DNA of 64,000 nucleotides from Calonectria ilicicola (taxonomy: Eukaryota > Ascomycota > Sordariomycetes > Hypocreales > Nectriaceae), in contig CP085831.1 of the NCBI GenBank assembly GCA_020809705.1, positions 4,588,001-4,652,000 of the forward strand, written 5' to 3'. The notes beneath the pieces are model-generated. The model did no database searches. It was not told where the DNA came from and worked only from the letters and a program-made list of their open reading frames with translations. Below, piece after piece: positions 13,007 to 24,894 of this stretch (within the stretch, counting starts at the first letter, position 1; each line of letters starts with the position of its first letter). Made by a program: the position numbers and the translations under genes.

Positions 13007-13611
13007 CGTCACCTTTGGACAAGCTTCCCCAATGGATTCTCGGGGGAACGCACGTCCAAGATATTTTCCCCGCCCGTGGCCAGTCTGGTCACGGGAGGTC
13101 CCGTCTCCCTGCTCGGGCCGCGCGCTTACAGCCTGGACCCTGCATGATGCATTTCAGCCAGCCCGCTGTTGGACAATACTTGGGTCGTGAACAGGGGTTT
13201 AAACCAACCAAAAACCAGAAAATGTAGGTACATCAAACCTTGCTTATTTTATATGGGAATTCAAGTCTCCAGTACCGCCAAGTCTACAAGGAGGTACTTT
13301 GGATTGCCCACAGTCATATGTTGATAAGTCATGCATTGATGTCACACCATGTACCTTCGCTCTAGATGTAGCTGTGCGGAGCCATCTATGTATGTCTAAA
13401 GATAGCCTCCCACAGAACTCGAAGGGATACCCAATCAATACTTGCTACTTTTGATTGGAGGAGTTCTACGCATTTGCATTCTTAAGGCGGGGTTCCCCTC
13501 TCTTCTCGAGGTTCGTCTTATCTTCATCGCTCGCGCTCACAACTTGCTGTTTGAAATTTCCATCTTTGCCCTATTGCTTTTGCCGTAAAACATCTTGCAC
13601 TCAGAAACACG
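13007..13611. other. Divergent intergenic region
   Basis: About 600 bases between the NLR start and the ketosamine kinase start. A GC-rich stretch lies at 13040-13150, but no conserved domain is seen. It presumably carries the promoters of both flanking genes. Confidence 0.4.
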
Positions 13612-14945
13612 ATGGAGGAGTCTCTGGACCCCGCTATTCTCAAAGGTATTTTTTTCATAACTATTTTGCTCTTCATTTCCAGCTAACCTCAACATCCAGT
13701 CCTGCCGGCTGATTGTGAAATCATTTCAATTAATCCTCATGGAAAGGGCAGCTGGTCATCTGGTTACAAAATTGACATCAAGGCCGACGGCGAAGAACAT
13801 GAGTTCTTTCTCAAGGTGGATAAACCCTCTAGTCACTGTCTGTCGAAAAAGTGCTAACAAAACCGGTCAGATAATTTACAGAGAGCGCCATGAAGAACTT
13901 GCGATGGCTGAATACGAGAGCCAGAAGGAACTTGCCAAATACCTTCCCGATAATGTCGTCATCCCAATCGCTCATGGTATACTTGAACTTGACCCATCCT
14001 CCTCCTTCTACATCACAACATTCCGAAACATGAGCGAGAAGACTCCAGATCCAACACAACTGGCAGATATTTTGCAAAAGCTCCACAAATCATCTGTTTC
14101 CCCGACAGGTAAATTCGGCTTTCATGTCACCACTTTCAATGGCTTCGTTCCAAACGTCAACGAGTGGTGTGATACCTGGGAGGAGTATTTTACACGCCAG
14201 CTTAGATCCGATATTGAGTGGGAACAGAGCATTCGTGGCCCTGATCCAGAGTTTGATGCCGTTGCTGAGCAGTTCTTCATGAAAGTTATTCCGAGGCTTT
14301 TACGACCACTTGAGACTGGTGGAAGAAGTATTAAACCTACTCTAGTTCATGGGGATATCTGGCATGGCAATGTGCAGATTGACATGTCAACGCAACGCGT
14401 CATCCTTTTCGATTCATGTTGTTGCTATGGGCACAATGAATGTGAGTTTGCCCTTCCCCTTGAATATGTTTTTGATCCATCTCTAACAAAGCAATCCCAT
14501 AGTCGACCTTGGAATGATGAGAGAGCCGCGATACCGCTTCGATAGCAAATACACGAGTAAATGTTTCGAGACATTTTTTCCGTCAGAGCCTGTTGAAGAT
14601 TTCGATGACAGGAATGCATTATATGCCATGTGAGATGACAAAACTTGGCGTATTTTCTTGCTTAGGATTGTTGCTGACCTTATATACCAAGGCGTGACAA
14701 CATCATAAACTCTGGGCTACATGAACATCGAGCGTTCTTAAGAAATCAGTAGGTTCCCACAGACCTTTGAGCGGACTTAAATCTAACCAAAAAACAGGGT
14801 CAAGGAAGAAATGCAACGTCTGTTACTAAAATATCCGGATGGCATCCACGGATTTAAAGAAGACAACTATCATCAACCATCAGGAAGCGAAAACATCCAT
14901 TCCAAGTTTGGAGAGTTATCTACGGAACTTGCTCTCTGTATTTAG
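13612..14945 (+). CDS. Ketosamine-3-kinase / fructosamine kinase-like protein
   Basis: Six exons join in phase: 13612-13645, 13700-13815, 13871-14441, 14503-14629, 14692-14748 and 14798-14945, giving 350 residues, close to the family length. The start ATG lies in a short first exon (MEESLDPAILK). The family's kinase-like core is seen in EFFLK (nucleotide-binding lysine), the catalytic loop LVHGDIWHGNV at about residues 209-218, and ILFD at about 228-231. After splicing, YGHNEFDLGMMRE and DDRNALYAMRD are the usual C-terminal blocks of this family. These enzymes phosphorylate sugar adducts on amines, which then come off, so they repair glycated protein. The gene appears intact. Confidence 0.87.
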
Positions 14946-16191
14946 CCACACCTAACACAAACAAGGTCCATGCAAACGGATAAGCGCCTTCATGGGTCAT
15001 TATTGCACCTATACCCCCTTTTCTTTTAAATTACGATGATGATCAGTATATTTCTATATGTTTGTGTGATGAATCAGATAAAGCTGATAAGATTAGCACC
15101 TCTTTGTGCCTAATATGGATTGCCGAACTAAAATTCCATCTTTACCAAGGCTCAATATCACAGGATATAGCTTGCCAAAGCCCTATGCCCAGTATTTGGA
15201 GAAGCCAATCTTCATGACATTAATAAAGCCTAAACGTGATATGCTTCTTGTGTATCTTAATAACATATGTCTCCCCTGTTGAGAGGCGTGATTGTTCTTT
15301 CAAGTCCGAACGCGGCATGCCCTGCGCCATCAGGTTCCATTTTAGGGTCGAATGGTGAATCGGCGGGCTGCGAGAGAATTCCAAATCTCAACTTGATATA
15401 CCTGTAACTTTCGCTGCCGGTTTCTGTACCAAGCGACATGTCGCCATGATAGATTTAGTATTGACCTTTGAGATCAGCCAATTTTTAAGGCCCAAAAACT
15501 GCCAATCGGGGTTAGCACATAAATATCCCAATACTCCATCATGAACCCAGAACTGTCTTCGTTGGTAGGGGGTCAACCATTCATCACACAAGGTTGCATC
15601 CGTTCGTTGATCCGAGTATCCGAAGTCTGGTAGCTAGAAATAAATTGACCAATAACTGGCCGTCGATACAGGAAGAAGGCAGTGATCACCACTGCGTATA
15701 AGCAGTGCTGGCCATCATGTAAGCATAACTTTATACTATTGGCACTCTAGCATGTGCACATTGCTGTGACTGGGAGCCGATAGAAAGTGTGAATCAGCTG
15801 GGGCCAAAAGCAGAAGATGCGTGCTATCATGGTTGCGTGTGACAGGGAGATAATCACGGTTTTGTCCACACATACCAGCCATCACAGGCCGATTACTAAA
15901 TAGGGTCAAAGCACAATATTTCGATCACTCAATATAGTAATCATGGGTCTCATTGTGTACCATGTGAAGAATTTGATACATTTAGAATAAAAGCCAAGGT
16001 CTCAGAAGTGGGCAGATATGTCATTTGTACGAGAAATAGACCAAGGCATGCCTTCGAGAATATTGAAAGGAAGAAAAAAATGCTTTCGCCATTTCCGCTT
16101 CACCTAAGAAAAGCCCAGTATCCAGAAACCATCATGACCAAGAAAAGTTCGTCGACATCAATCATCAAAATGTGAAACCAATCCCATCCTC
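14946..16191. other. Intergenic region with a possible gene remnant
   Basis: About 1.2 kb with no clear complete gene. A coding-like patch at 15257-15637 on the minus strand is listed separately. The rest is AT-rich and shows no repeats or domains that I can identify. Confidence 0.35.
15257..15637 (-). other. Coding-like patch, possible gene remnant
   Basis: After a possible acceptor (TTTCTAG at about 15638-15644) a frame reads LPDFGYSDQRTDATLCDEWL and continues with QRRQFWVHDGVLGYL. A second frame further downstream reads LRFGILSQPADSPFDPKMEP. The amino-acid composition is protein-like, but I could not find a start exon, and joining the two frames would need an intron of about 40 nt. I do not recognise the family. 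It could be a broken gene, a partly modelled real gene or chance. Confidence 0.25.
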
Positions 16192-16468
16192 TTAGTAAAG
16201 TCCAACTGTCAAATCACCCTTGACTCGAGCAGTCAAGTGAACCTCAGCCTCGAGATCGAGCTTGATACCGACAAGCAGAGCAGCGGCGCTGGGCTTGCCC
16301 TCGGCGTCAGTGGCGCCCTTGAGGAGCTGGCCTGTAGGTGATATTGTTAGTTATCGGCCACAGTTGCATTGACTTGGATGAAGGTGTCTTACCAGCGGGG
16401 GCAGAAAGGCCGGTTGCGGTGGGAAGGGGGACAACAAACTGTCCTTGGGTCTGAGTAGGGGCAGACAT
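16192..16468 (-). CDS. Small 71-residue protein of unknown function
   Basis: Two exons, 16468-16393 and 16331-16192, join across a 61 nt intron (GTAAGA..CTAACAA..CTACAG) to give 71 residues. The N-terminus is MSAPTQTQGQFVVPLPTATG and the end is LTARVKGDLTVGLY followed by TAA. Codons strongly prefer C or G in the third position (CTC, GCC, GGC, AAG), unlike the neighbouring accessory genes, which suggests high expression. There is no signal peptide or membrane helix. I do not recognise the family. Start, donor, branch point, acceptor and stop are all canonical, which supports a real gene despite its size. Confidence 0.72.
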
Positions 16469-17518
16469 TTCGATTGTGGTTGGTGGTGAAGGTTGAGAGA
16501 AGAGTTGTTTGAGTGTGTGGAAGTTGTGGATGGAATGATCCGGATGATTCTTCTTGGTTCGGACGAGCCAGCATCGACTTATATCGACTTCAGACGACCG
16601 TTCCGATGGGTCTCAGAATAGACATCGAACCATAACGGACTCGGCCCAATGGGCGGAGAAGGCTAGACAACACACACATAGGTACGTATGCCTGCTTTGG
16701 CTTTGGTGTCATGGGTCAAGATGCAGCGCGGTAATTTCTGCGGGGATGCAGCAAGCCATCGGAGGAGCACAGGCCCGACATTGCTCTGTTCAGCCGCGAA
16801 TGTCGGGAGAGCACGTCGGCGAGCACCACAAAGACATGGACAGGCACAGTCGCTTAGCCCAGTTGTCAATGCGGATCAAAAGCCAGTGCACCACCTGATG
16901 AATTGGGTGGCGGGTAGACAATGAGCGCTGAAATCTGTGTCTGCCAGCGCAGCTCGCAAAAAGCAAAACTGCTCCGTGGTGGATAACAGCGGCGAAGAAA
17001 CAACAGCCAATCAGCACATGAAGACCAACCAGAACCACGTCCAGGTGTTCGGAATACCAACTCCAGCCTATGTTTAGAAAAAATTAATGTTCAATGCCTC
17101 ATCATCAACAGATTAACTGATGATGGCCTGTCGGATAAATGGAAGCTTGCAGAGAAAGGACAATACAGGTTACGTAGGTTTGGTGTCAAATAAGCCGAGA
17201 TCAGATACGATTAACCAAGATCAAATAAGGAAGGATAAAATAAAATCACATAATATCAGATATTTTATTATGTTCAAGTCAATTATCACAGTTGCGAAAA
17301 ACTTCATGGGTAGATCATGTAAATAGCCAATATGGCAACACAACGCCAATGGGGGTATCATTCCGTTACAAAACAAACAGCAATGCATCTAGCATCTTTC
17401 AAAACCCAATCACCTGTGCCAAGTCTAGAAGAAAAAATATTCAGTCCAAAACATTTACCTTGAAACAAGGCAAGTGAACGTCTCTTGCCCACCCTGTCAA
17501 CTGTCGCATACCAGCAAT
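16469..17518. other. Intergenic region
   Basis: About 1 kb. The part next to the 71-residue gene is likely its promoter; 16700-17050 is GC-balanced, with several overlapping open frames in both directions that look like chance. 17090-17460 is AT-rich. No recognisable feature is seen. Confidence 0.35.
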
Positions 17519-17918
17519 CACAGCGTATATCTCCAAACTTTGAGTAGTACCAAATTGTTGCGGGCCTTGGCCTTGTCCATCAGAGTAGACTGGAGAGCAT
17601 GGGGCAAAATGTCGAGTGAGCGGCCGATATCTTCCATGGCGTTAACCAAGACTCGCGCAGGTTCCGGGGGTGCATCATGTGTCGCTTCGAGGAAGAGGCG
17701 CCGGAGAGCACAGAGCTTGCCTCGGATCGAGCCACGGAGGACGCAGAGGAGCTCGCGATGCTGTGGGCGCCGGGATGAGGCGTCGCATCTGGATCGGCCA
17801 ATGCGCCATCCAGACGTCCCTTTTTTGGTGTTGCTAGCATCTTGATCTTGTCATCATCTTCGTGGGATGTGGGGGGCTCGCAAGGCCGCGCGTGGCGGAG
17901 AATCGTCGCTTTCGGCAA
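17519..17918 (-). other. GC-rich coding-like island with two overlapping open frames
   Basis: On the minus strand, one frame (17918-17580) reads KIKMLATPKKGRLDGALADP and then a Ser/Ala-rich stretch. A second frame over the same DNA reads GKLCALRRLFLEAT and ARVLVNAMEDIGRSLDILPH. Each half looks protein-like with C/G-ending codons, but no intron of acceptable size joins them in phase. This fits a frameshifted gene, or a real gene whose model I cannot finish. The family is not recognised. Confidence 0.3.
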
Positions 17919-18519
17919 GGTTGGGGTTTGGTGTTCGTATCGGCGTCGTCAATGTTGTTGGCAGGTAAAGTACAGATCCAGGCGAAAATTGCCTCGACGT
18001 CATTCATAGTGCATGGCTGCTTGATTCCCGTTCATCATGATGGACTGACTGCCTCAAGCTGCCCGCTTCCTTCGGGCGCGTCTCAATTGACCAAGCAACT
18101 GCAAGATCGATGGGGCACGTGACGCAGGTCCACCCAATGCATACCCATCTTTGCATGATGGAAATTTCTAGTTAATGAGAAGGAAATTGACGTGTTTCTT
18201 TTGTAGAGCCTAGATGCATTTATTACGATTTTTTATCCAATTTTTAACAGGAGATGTTGGCTGCATTGATCATCGTTTTTTAAAGTATTCGTGTTGGTGA
18301 ACAGCAGCCTCAGTCAATCTTAATGATCAAGTTGTAACAATGCACGACAAAGGGTTCCTCAACTACCAAACAATCACGTTAGGCGCGATTAATTAGGTTT
18401 ATGTTAAGGAGGAAAAGAGGAGCCATCATCAATTTTATATAAATGGACATCATAACTTGATAATACCCGACAAAACAAAAAATCGGACTGGGAAGAAAAT
18501 CACTACAGGGTAGCACACC
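17919..18519. other. AT-rich intergenic region
   Basis: No gene seen. 18160-18480 is AT-rich and probably includes the promoter of the downstream methyltransferase. Confidence 0.4.
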
Positions 18520-19644
18520 ATGAAGATGCGGACTTGGGCTGGATCCATAATTAGAGGAGAGGGTGCCTTTGCCAAGATTCTTCAGCATTCAAGACCCACT
18601 AATTCCTCGCTTCGACTCACTTTTGCTTCCTGCTACATCGAAAACGGAATCAATATGAGAGTAAAATATCCCCTTATTCGCCAAAACATGAAAAATATGC
18701 TTTCTGGAAGGAGTTTGAGTACCGGCCCTACGTCGCCCACCCGGCAATATGGATTCGCGCCCAGCTGTGGCGTGAACTGGTCAGACTATGTCCGCTGTAG
18801 ACCTGCCTATTCTCCCTCTTTTTTCCAGGCCATTTTTGCATATCATTCTGAGCGACCTAGTGTTTCTTGGGCTGTAGCTCATGACAAAGGTGCTGGTTGC
18901 GGCATCGTCTCTGCATCTCTCGCTTCGCGGTTCAATGAGGTCATTGTCTCGGATCCGAATGAGGGTTACATCCCGCTTGCTCGGAAGCTCTTAGTGGAGC
19001 AATCGTCATCACCAAAACGCCGGCTCAGATTTTTGCAAGAGTGTGCTGAAAAGAGCTCTGTGCAATCAGGCTCCGTCAATCTGATCACAGCATGTGAATG
19101 CATCTACTGGACGGACATTGATGCAGCGATCGGGGAATTTCATCGAGAACTCCAACTCCATGGATCGCTTGTAATTACACATTATTCACCCCCATTAATT
19201 ATTGGCAATGAAGGGGCACAGAAAGCGTGGTACGCAATCCTTAGGGCGCACGGAAACAAATCCCAAGGTCTTTTACGCCAGTGCTTCCCAGTCATGAACT
19301 CGGGACTTGATTGTTTAGGGTTCCCAAAAGAAAACTGGTACGATGTCAAGAGAATATATATTAATACTCGGGGGAACCGAGACGCCTTTAAGTTAAGTGA
19401 TCATCCATTTGGCGAGAGCAAGGTTCAGAAATGCGAGAGGAGAGTTTGGGTGGAGAATGAACAGGGTTGGGTGGCGCACCAGGGGTTCGACTGGTTCAAG
19501 CAATTTTTTGCGACGCTACGTTGGCCATTTATTCCGGCCTCTGAGAGCAAGCCACTTTGGGACAGCCTAGAGGAGGCATTAGACAATCAGCAAGTCAAGA
19601 TAGAAGTACCAGTTGTAATGATCATGGCTAGGAAGCAAGCATAG
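18520..19644 (+). CDS. SAM-dependent methyltransferase (class I)
   Basis: A single open frame of up to 374 residues. The SAM-binding motif I is DKGAGCGIVSASLA, followed by the acidic strand end VIVSDPNEGYI about 20 residues later and the motif-IV-like VNLITACECIYWTDID. The C-terminal half has the aromatic-rich pattern common in fungal small-molecule methyltransferases of the trans-aconitate type. The first 80 or so residues are basic, Ser-rich and not part of the fold; the true start may be the ATG at 18688, or the extension may be a targeting peptide. The substrate is unknown. It lies 147 bases upstream of a same-strand F-box gene. Confidence 0.78.
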   Translation: MKMRTWAGSIIRGEGAFAKILQHSRPTNSSLRLTFASCYIENGINMRVKYPLIRQNMKNMLSGRSLSTGPTSPTRQYGFAPSCGVNWSDYVRCRPAYSPSFFQAIFAYHSERPSVSWAVAHDKGAGCGIVSASLASRFNEVIVSDPNEGYIPLARKLLVEQSSSPKRRLRFLQECAEKSSVQSGSVNLITACECIYWTDIDAAIGEFHRELQLHGSLVITHYSPPLIIGNEGAQKAWYAILRAHGNKSQGLLRQCFPVMNSGLDCLGFPKENWYDVKRIYINTRGNRDAFKLSDHPFGESKVQKCERRVWVENEQGWVAHQGFDWFKQFFATLRWPFIPASESKPLWDSLEEALDNQQVKIEVPVVMIMARKQA

Positions 19645-19791
19645 ATGAGAAATTCTCGCCTTGCTGGCCAATAGAAGGACCATGAAATATGGAGACAAAA
19701 TAGTCCCGTCACGTGTTGCAGACCAAGTCAGCAGCTGAATGAAGTTCAGTGCAGACGAGACGAGCTGAACTGCAACACCTCTCCTCTTGCC

Positions 19792-21012
19792 ATGTCTGCT
19801 TTCCTCAGTCTCCCTTACGAGATTGCTGATCTCATCATTGACGAGTTTCTATACGAAGATTTCTTCCGGTTCCGACAGGTGTGCAAGAAGACAAATGCCT
19901 GGACGAACCCCCGCTTCGTCAACACGTTTTTCCGTACGCGACGTGTCATGGTTGAGCAAGAGAGCCTAGGCACAATTGAGAGCATATCAAAAGATGCTAA
20001 GCTGGCATCCTGCGTTGAGGCCATTACAATTTGCGCCAGCCATCTTATCCCGCTCGATGAGCTGTACCACATAGAACCAGTCCTGGTCCCCGGCGAGATC
20101 CATGAAAACGAGGCCAGGCGCCTTGCCAAGCTTGATGCCAAAGCATATTCCATACAGTTTGCCAACCAGGAAGACCTAGTCAGGGCCGATTTTGCTACCA
20201 CATGCTTGACTCAAGTCATGAACCGCCTGGATCAATGTAAGACAGTCCGCATCGGGAACAGCATTCCTTGGGGCTGGAACCGGTTGGCCCAAGCGATTGG
20301 CGTCGTACCCCACAGAACCCTCACCTTTGACTCGCAAACTAGTATCCGATTCATGAAGCACGTCCTGCACGCTGTCCTTGCGGCAGTAGCCAACAGTAAT
20401 ATTGACGTCGAGACGCTCCAAATTGGCGCCGGTTTCGTATGGGGGCGTGGCAACTGCATTAGCCCCACCATGTTTACTGGGTTAAACATTGCACCCCTGA
20501 CACGAGTGCGCCAACTTTCCCTTGTCTTTAGCCTGGACCTTTTCGGCGATAGAGACCCAGTCGAGCCCGGCGCCTGGGCTTCTGACCTTGGCCGATTTAT
20601 CCAACAGCTGCCTGAACTATCCAATCTTAGACTTGAATTCGAGACTCTTGATGATGCGAGCTGCTTCTCGAAATTTTGCTCGGCCATCCATGCGCCAAAG
20701 TTGGAATCGTTGACCTTGGGGAGCATCACTTGCACAACCACCGAAATGGCATCCCTGTTGCTGCGACATCAGACAACGCTTGAGTATATTTCCTTTGAGA
20801 ATGTTCGGCTTATAGACGGAACCGATGTCAGCGCTTGGTACTGGCTGGTTCAAATAATCCATAGCAGCTTGCCAAAGGTCACCTACTTTGGCATGTTTGC
20901 AAGCGACATTGGGGTGGATAATCGATATCATGGGATTAATATACCAGACCCTCTGGAGACTTCGGAAACGGCAACGTTGACTGATATCCTGGATGCCTTA
21001 GCGACGGCGTAA
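19792..21012 (+). CDS. F-box-like protein
   Basis: Intronless, 406 residues. The N-terminus has an F-box-like segment (FLSLPYEIADLIIDEFLYED, then FRQVCKKTNAW), which in this class binds Skp1 in an SCF ubiquitin ligase. The rest is a long region with leucine-rich patches such as LSNLRLEFETLDDASCF and LESLTLGSITCT, suggesting a degenerate leucine-rich repeat substrate-binding domain. No frame damage is visible. The target is unknown. Confidence 0.72.
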   Translation: MSAFLSLPYEIADLIIDEFLYEDFFRFRQVCKKTNAWTNPRFVNTFFRTRRVMVEQESLGTIESISKDAKLASCVEAITICASHLIPLDELYHIEPVLVPGEIHENEARRLAKLDAKAYSIQFANQEDLVRADFATTCLTQVMNRLDQCKTVRIGNSIPWGWNRLAQAIGVVPHRTLTFDSQTSIRFMKHVLHAVLAAVANSNIDVETLQIGAGFVWGRGNCISPTMFTGLNIAPLTRVRQLSLVFSLDLFGDRDPVEPGAWASDLGRFIQQLPELSNLRLEFETLDDASCFSKFCSAIHAPKLESLTLGSITCTTTEMASLLLRHQTTLEYISFENVRLIDGTDVSAWYWLVQIIHSSLPKVTYFGMFASDIGVDNRYHGINIPDPLETSETATLTDILDALATA

Positions 21013-21868
21013 GACATTTGATGATACAATAGACAATTATTTATATCTCCATGAAATAAATAATTTAGAGTTCTGCTGTACACACACATGTTTTGCTACG
21101 CGTACACATAAAGATATTTAGCTATAATTATTCTCGAGAAATTCTCAAAGGTAATTTTAAAATAACTAATTTTATTCATAATAAATAGGTTTTCATATTT
21201 ATTATAAATAAAATTATTTATTTTCAGACTTTTCTTTTTCAGATTTTCCTAGAATAGTTATAGTTATGCGTGCGCCGAGCAAAATGTACGTGTGCGCGTA
21301 GGAAGACTCATAATTTAATCGTTCCCTGTAATCAACCACGTAATGGGGAAGATGGACAAAATTATTGAAGTGATAATTTTACTGTCATTCTAAATAGGAA
21401 GGCTGTAAAGTGATCGTTGAAATGAGTGCATAGGAGCTAGTTCGGACAGCGTTACATGGCTTGATAGCTGATCACTGAACGCTCAGAGGAGGACATTCAT
21501 TGACGGACGACAACACGCGTATTTGACACTGGCCTCTATTTATCTGCTTTTACAGCAGGGTGGACGTCGCCATTGGTATCAGAGCTCCAAATGAGTTACT
21601 TTAGTTTGTATCTAAAGATACTGTTAGAGCAGCTACGAAGCTCAGTCTGGTATGAGTCTGCACCTCAAGATTAGCCATGGTAATGCAATGAGAAGAAATA
21701 ATTTGGCAACGCACGCGGGGATTTGAGATTGCGTCTGGGTCACCAAATGAAAGCATCAACCCGACAATAATCTCTCCGCGGGGAATAGGGATTTCTCGAA
21801 AGTAGCGAAAATTCTTTTGAAACTTCCAGCCCTTTTCACGATTTCGGTTGGTTTGTAGCTGTTGTCTG
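21013..21868. other. AT-rich intergenic region
   Basis: About 850 bases between convergent genes. 21030-21260 is strongly AT-rich with long runs of A and T (for example around 21150-21230). No coding potential or known repeat is recognised. Confidence 0.4.
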
Positions 21869-24182
21869 TTAGCTGTGCTCCATGGCTACAGGAGCTTTAC
21901 TTGCTTTCAATCCCTCGAGCACTTCAATGCCATGCGTCAAAACCCGTACGATGCGTTCACCACCTGGTCCATCAATATCGAATGACTTGACATTGTTATG
22001 TGGCAGAGGCTTCTCATCGACATCCGTGCTTCTTGCCAGAACTGAGTTCAAGGATCTCGATGGCACAAAATCCGCCCGCATGTTGCAAATGCTCTTTTCG
22101 ATTTCAACTTCCGATCCAGTCTTGCTTACTCCGCTTTGGAAAAGATATCCTTTTATTCTTTTCAGCACCTGCAGTCTTTCCAGGTTCGGTGCCCAGATGA
22201 ATGGATCCCAAGCGATCAGGTCAGCGTGAAAATCCCTTTGCTCGTCCTGAGACGGCATGGTGACGCGTGTGCGCAGCTTCAACTCTTCCCATTCCCATAT
22301 AGGACGGCCAAGAAGATGGAAATATTCTGCGTTCCAGAGATACTTTTGTGCCCAGGGAATCTTTGGGGTCTCGAGACGCACTGAAGGGACCTCGCCGGGC
22401 GGGACATAGGGTGCGAAAATCAGACCAAAGCGCAAAATCCTTGGAGTACCTTCGAGGGGCTGTGTTGATCATGAGTAACTGTTAAACAGAAGAGCAAGTA
22501 TAATTTCCACTTACCCCTGCTATTTCTCCTAGTTGGCCATTTATCCCGACAATTGATTCGCCTTGTGGAGGAAGAAAAGGCCGTTGGCAAAGTTTGAGGC
22601 TCGTATCGCCTATAAGGAATGGATCATTATTCGTGGTATATATCTACCCTCGTCAATAGCCTTTCTCTCACTGAATTTCTGTAACATACTGTAATCCCTC
22701 TCGGTGAGGTGTAAGGAGTGCAATCTTCGCCATCGACGGTGAGACATCCGGTTTCCAGCGTATTTATGCGGGGGATATGGAGTATAATACCATTGATCCA
22801 GTCTCCGCTTTCAAGATCAAAGGATTGAATTCGAATTTCAGGCAGACCGTCGTCGGATCCAAACAACCTTCTCTGGCCTCTTGGTGCTACTGAAATGCCA
22901 ACAAAATAACCCTTTTTATCCCAAAATGTCTCCACAGTTTTGGGGATGTACATCTCGTCCCATGAATGCAACCAGAATGCCTGAGCAAGGTGTGGAGAAG
23001 CGCTCATTGGCGACGAGACCATCGGAATATATGGACTAATTGCGTGAGAACTGACGGCTTCCTGAACTTTGAGATTCGACTTTGGAAGTTGAGGTAGATA
23101 TAGATCGGCGATTTGGTCGCAGACACCCCAGATGCGCTTGCGGTTGGCCAACTTTAGAAATGGCTTGTCGAGGGACGAATTCTGCTTGCCAACCTCTAGC
23201 GCCCAAAGGTAGATGGCTTTCATACTACTCATAGAGTTTTCCTCCATGGTTTGTAGTAAGGACTGTATCTCAAAGGACCATGCCATTTGCTTGATATGAT
23301 GCTTCCAGAAGCTTTCATCTGTATGTACCGCAGAATGGAGGGCCCATGATGCTTTGAGAAGATTCATCATACAGGTAGAGTCAAGGAAGTGATATATTCG
23401 GTCCATAATTTCCAGGGGGAGTAGGTAGAATGGATCCGACTTTACCTTTGAACCACAAGTAGGTTGAAGCGCGGGTATTGTGAGCCCCCGGCGTAGATTA
23501 GATTTGATGAGGCGGAATAGTTGTGTGGTGCATGAGGGAGAAACGGCCAGGAGAACTTTTTGCGAATTGTCACCGTGAATGGCCCTGCCTTTTCCGTAAT
23601 CCAAGTCCAGTAGGCGACAAGGAGAAGGGGCCTTGGATCTCATAACGCTGTACAAAACATCCTTGTCGATACCGCTGGTATCAGTGGAGCCAGTCAGACG
23701 CCAACAAAGTAGCTGATAGCAGTCCAGGTGAAAGGGAAACATGGGTTCCACATCGTTGTAGTCAAAATAGCATTCAAATTCCGAAATATCGATGCCTTCA
23801 CAATTGTCATCATGTTCTGCTCGTGGACCTGAAATAAAAGCTCTATAAATAAGTCAACAACCCGTGCTGAGTGAGTAGAAGTCTTGACCCACTTGCGAGT
23901 GCGGTTCGACTTGGCGTTGAAACCGAGAACTCGCCAATTCTTCACCCACTTGGTATCCTGTGGTTGAAGGGACATTGAATCGTGTCCTGAATCATGGCCT
24001 TCTCCTTTTTTGCTGTCTTGGGAACAGACTGCCTCCCAGGATTCATTTGGCTCGTCCGCAAATATGCCGTCATCACCCTGGTCACTCTCATTGCTGCTCT
24101 CGCTGTCGGTACCATCGTAAATTCTGTGAACAACTGTTGGTTCACTGCATATGGCACACAAGTATTTTTTCGAGCTTGGCAT
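21869..24182 (-). CDS. F-box domain protein (four exons)
   Basis: Exons 24182-23893, 23842-22686, 22609-22515 and 22459-21869 give about 710 residues. The start MPSSKKYLCAICSEPTVVHR carries a CxxC pair. After the first intron the frame reads AFISGPRAEHDDNCEGIDIS. The F-box sits mid-protein (LLPLEIMDRIYHFLDSTCMM) and is followed by the tryptophan-containing segment FWKHHIKQMAW. The C-terminal part has a beta-rich pattern. The second intron needs a less usual donor (GTTACA) to keep phase, so that border is uncertain; a small lesion there is an alternative. Such proteins recruit targets to SCF ubiquitin ligase; the target is unknown. Confidence 0.75.
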
Positions 24183-24894
24183 GGCGCCGAAAAGCAGCGA
24201 CGAACTTCGAGCTAGGATATCCTCTGGTTGACAGCTTGCAATGCATCCTGATAAAACTTGCATGACTCATCATCTTTAAGGTGTGGGCTTACGCCACGGA
24301 TCAACGTCCCCACCGTGGTAGGGTCGTGGTTGGAGGTCAATTGACATGGCAGACTCTACGGTCGCAAGCGTGTGGGGTTGTACTGCGACAAGATTCTCAC
24401 GACCCTAAGTTAGTGGGGCAGGGCCTCTCTAAACACAACCAACACATATCTCTACAGGGAGTATGATAGCAACTGTGCTCAGTCGTGTTTAAAGAAGATG
24501 GGTGCATTGCGGGGATTTCTCAAGGCCACGAATCTCCCGTACAACTCAAGCACAGCTATTGGCAGAGCTTCCTCATATTGTCAGCACTCGGACCCATGCA
24601 AATATTGGTGAACGCGTTTACCTTGGGCCGCCTTGATTCTAATTTAACTCCATTCAGCTATGGGATCCGCTAAACGTATCATTACACCCACTGAAAAGTA
24701 AGCGCTTACTCCAACGGTGTGTAGCAAGTAGGCACGCCAGCGGCGTCAATCGTTTTGTTAGGGGGGCCGATTACCCGTAACGCGACCAAAGTCCATTTGG
24801 CGTCCCTTTCAAAGTAGGCTGCGCTGCTCATGATAACCACTCTGTTTACTACTGCCCCCTACCACAACTCAGGATCAAAGACTCGGCAGCTACA
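24183..24894. other. Divergent intergenic region
   Basis: About 700 bases between the F-box gene and the cupin gene. No gene or repeat is recognised. It probably contains both promoters. Confidence 0.4.

Noticed and set aside
13455..13712. Open frame upstream of and overlapping the ketosamine kinase start
   Set aside because: It runs through the first intron of the kinase-like gene in another frame and has no family signature.
16554..17060. Several overlapping frames on both strands
   Set aside because: Biased cysteine/histidine composition, no domain and no splice support; probably chance in promoter DNA.
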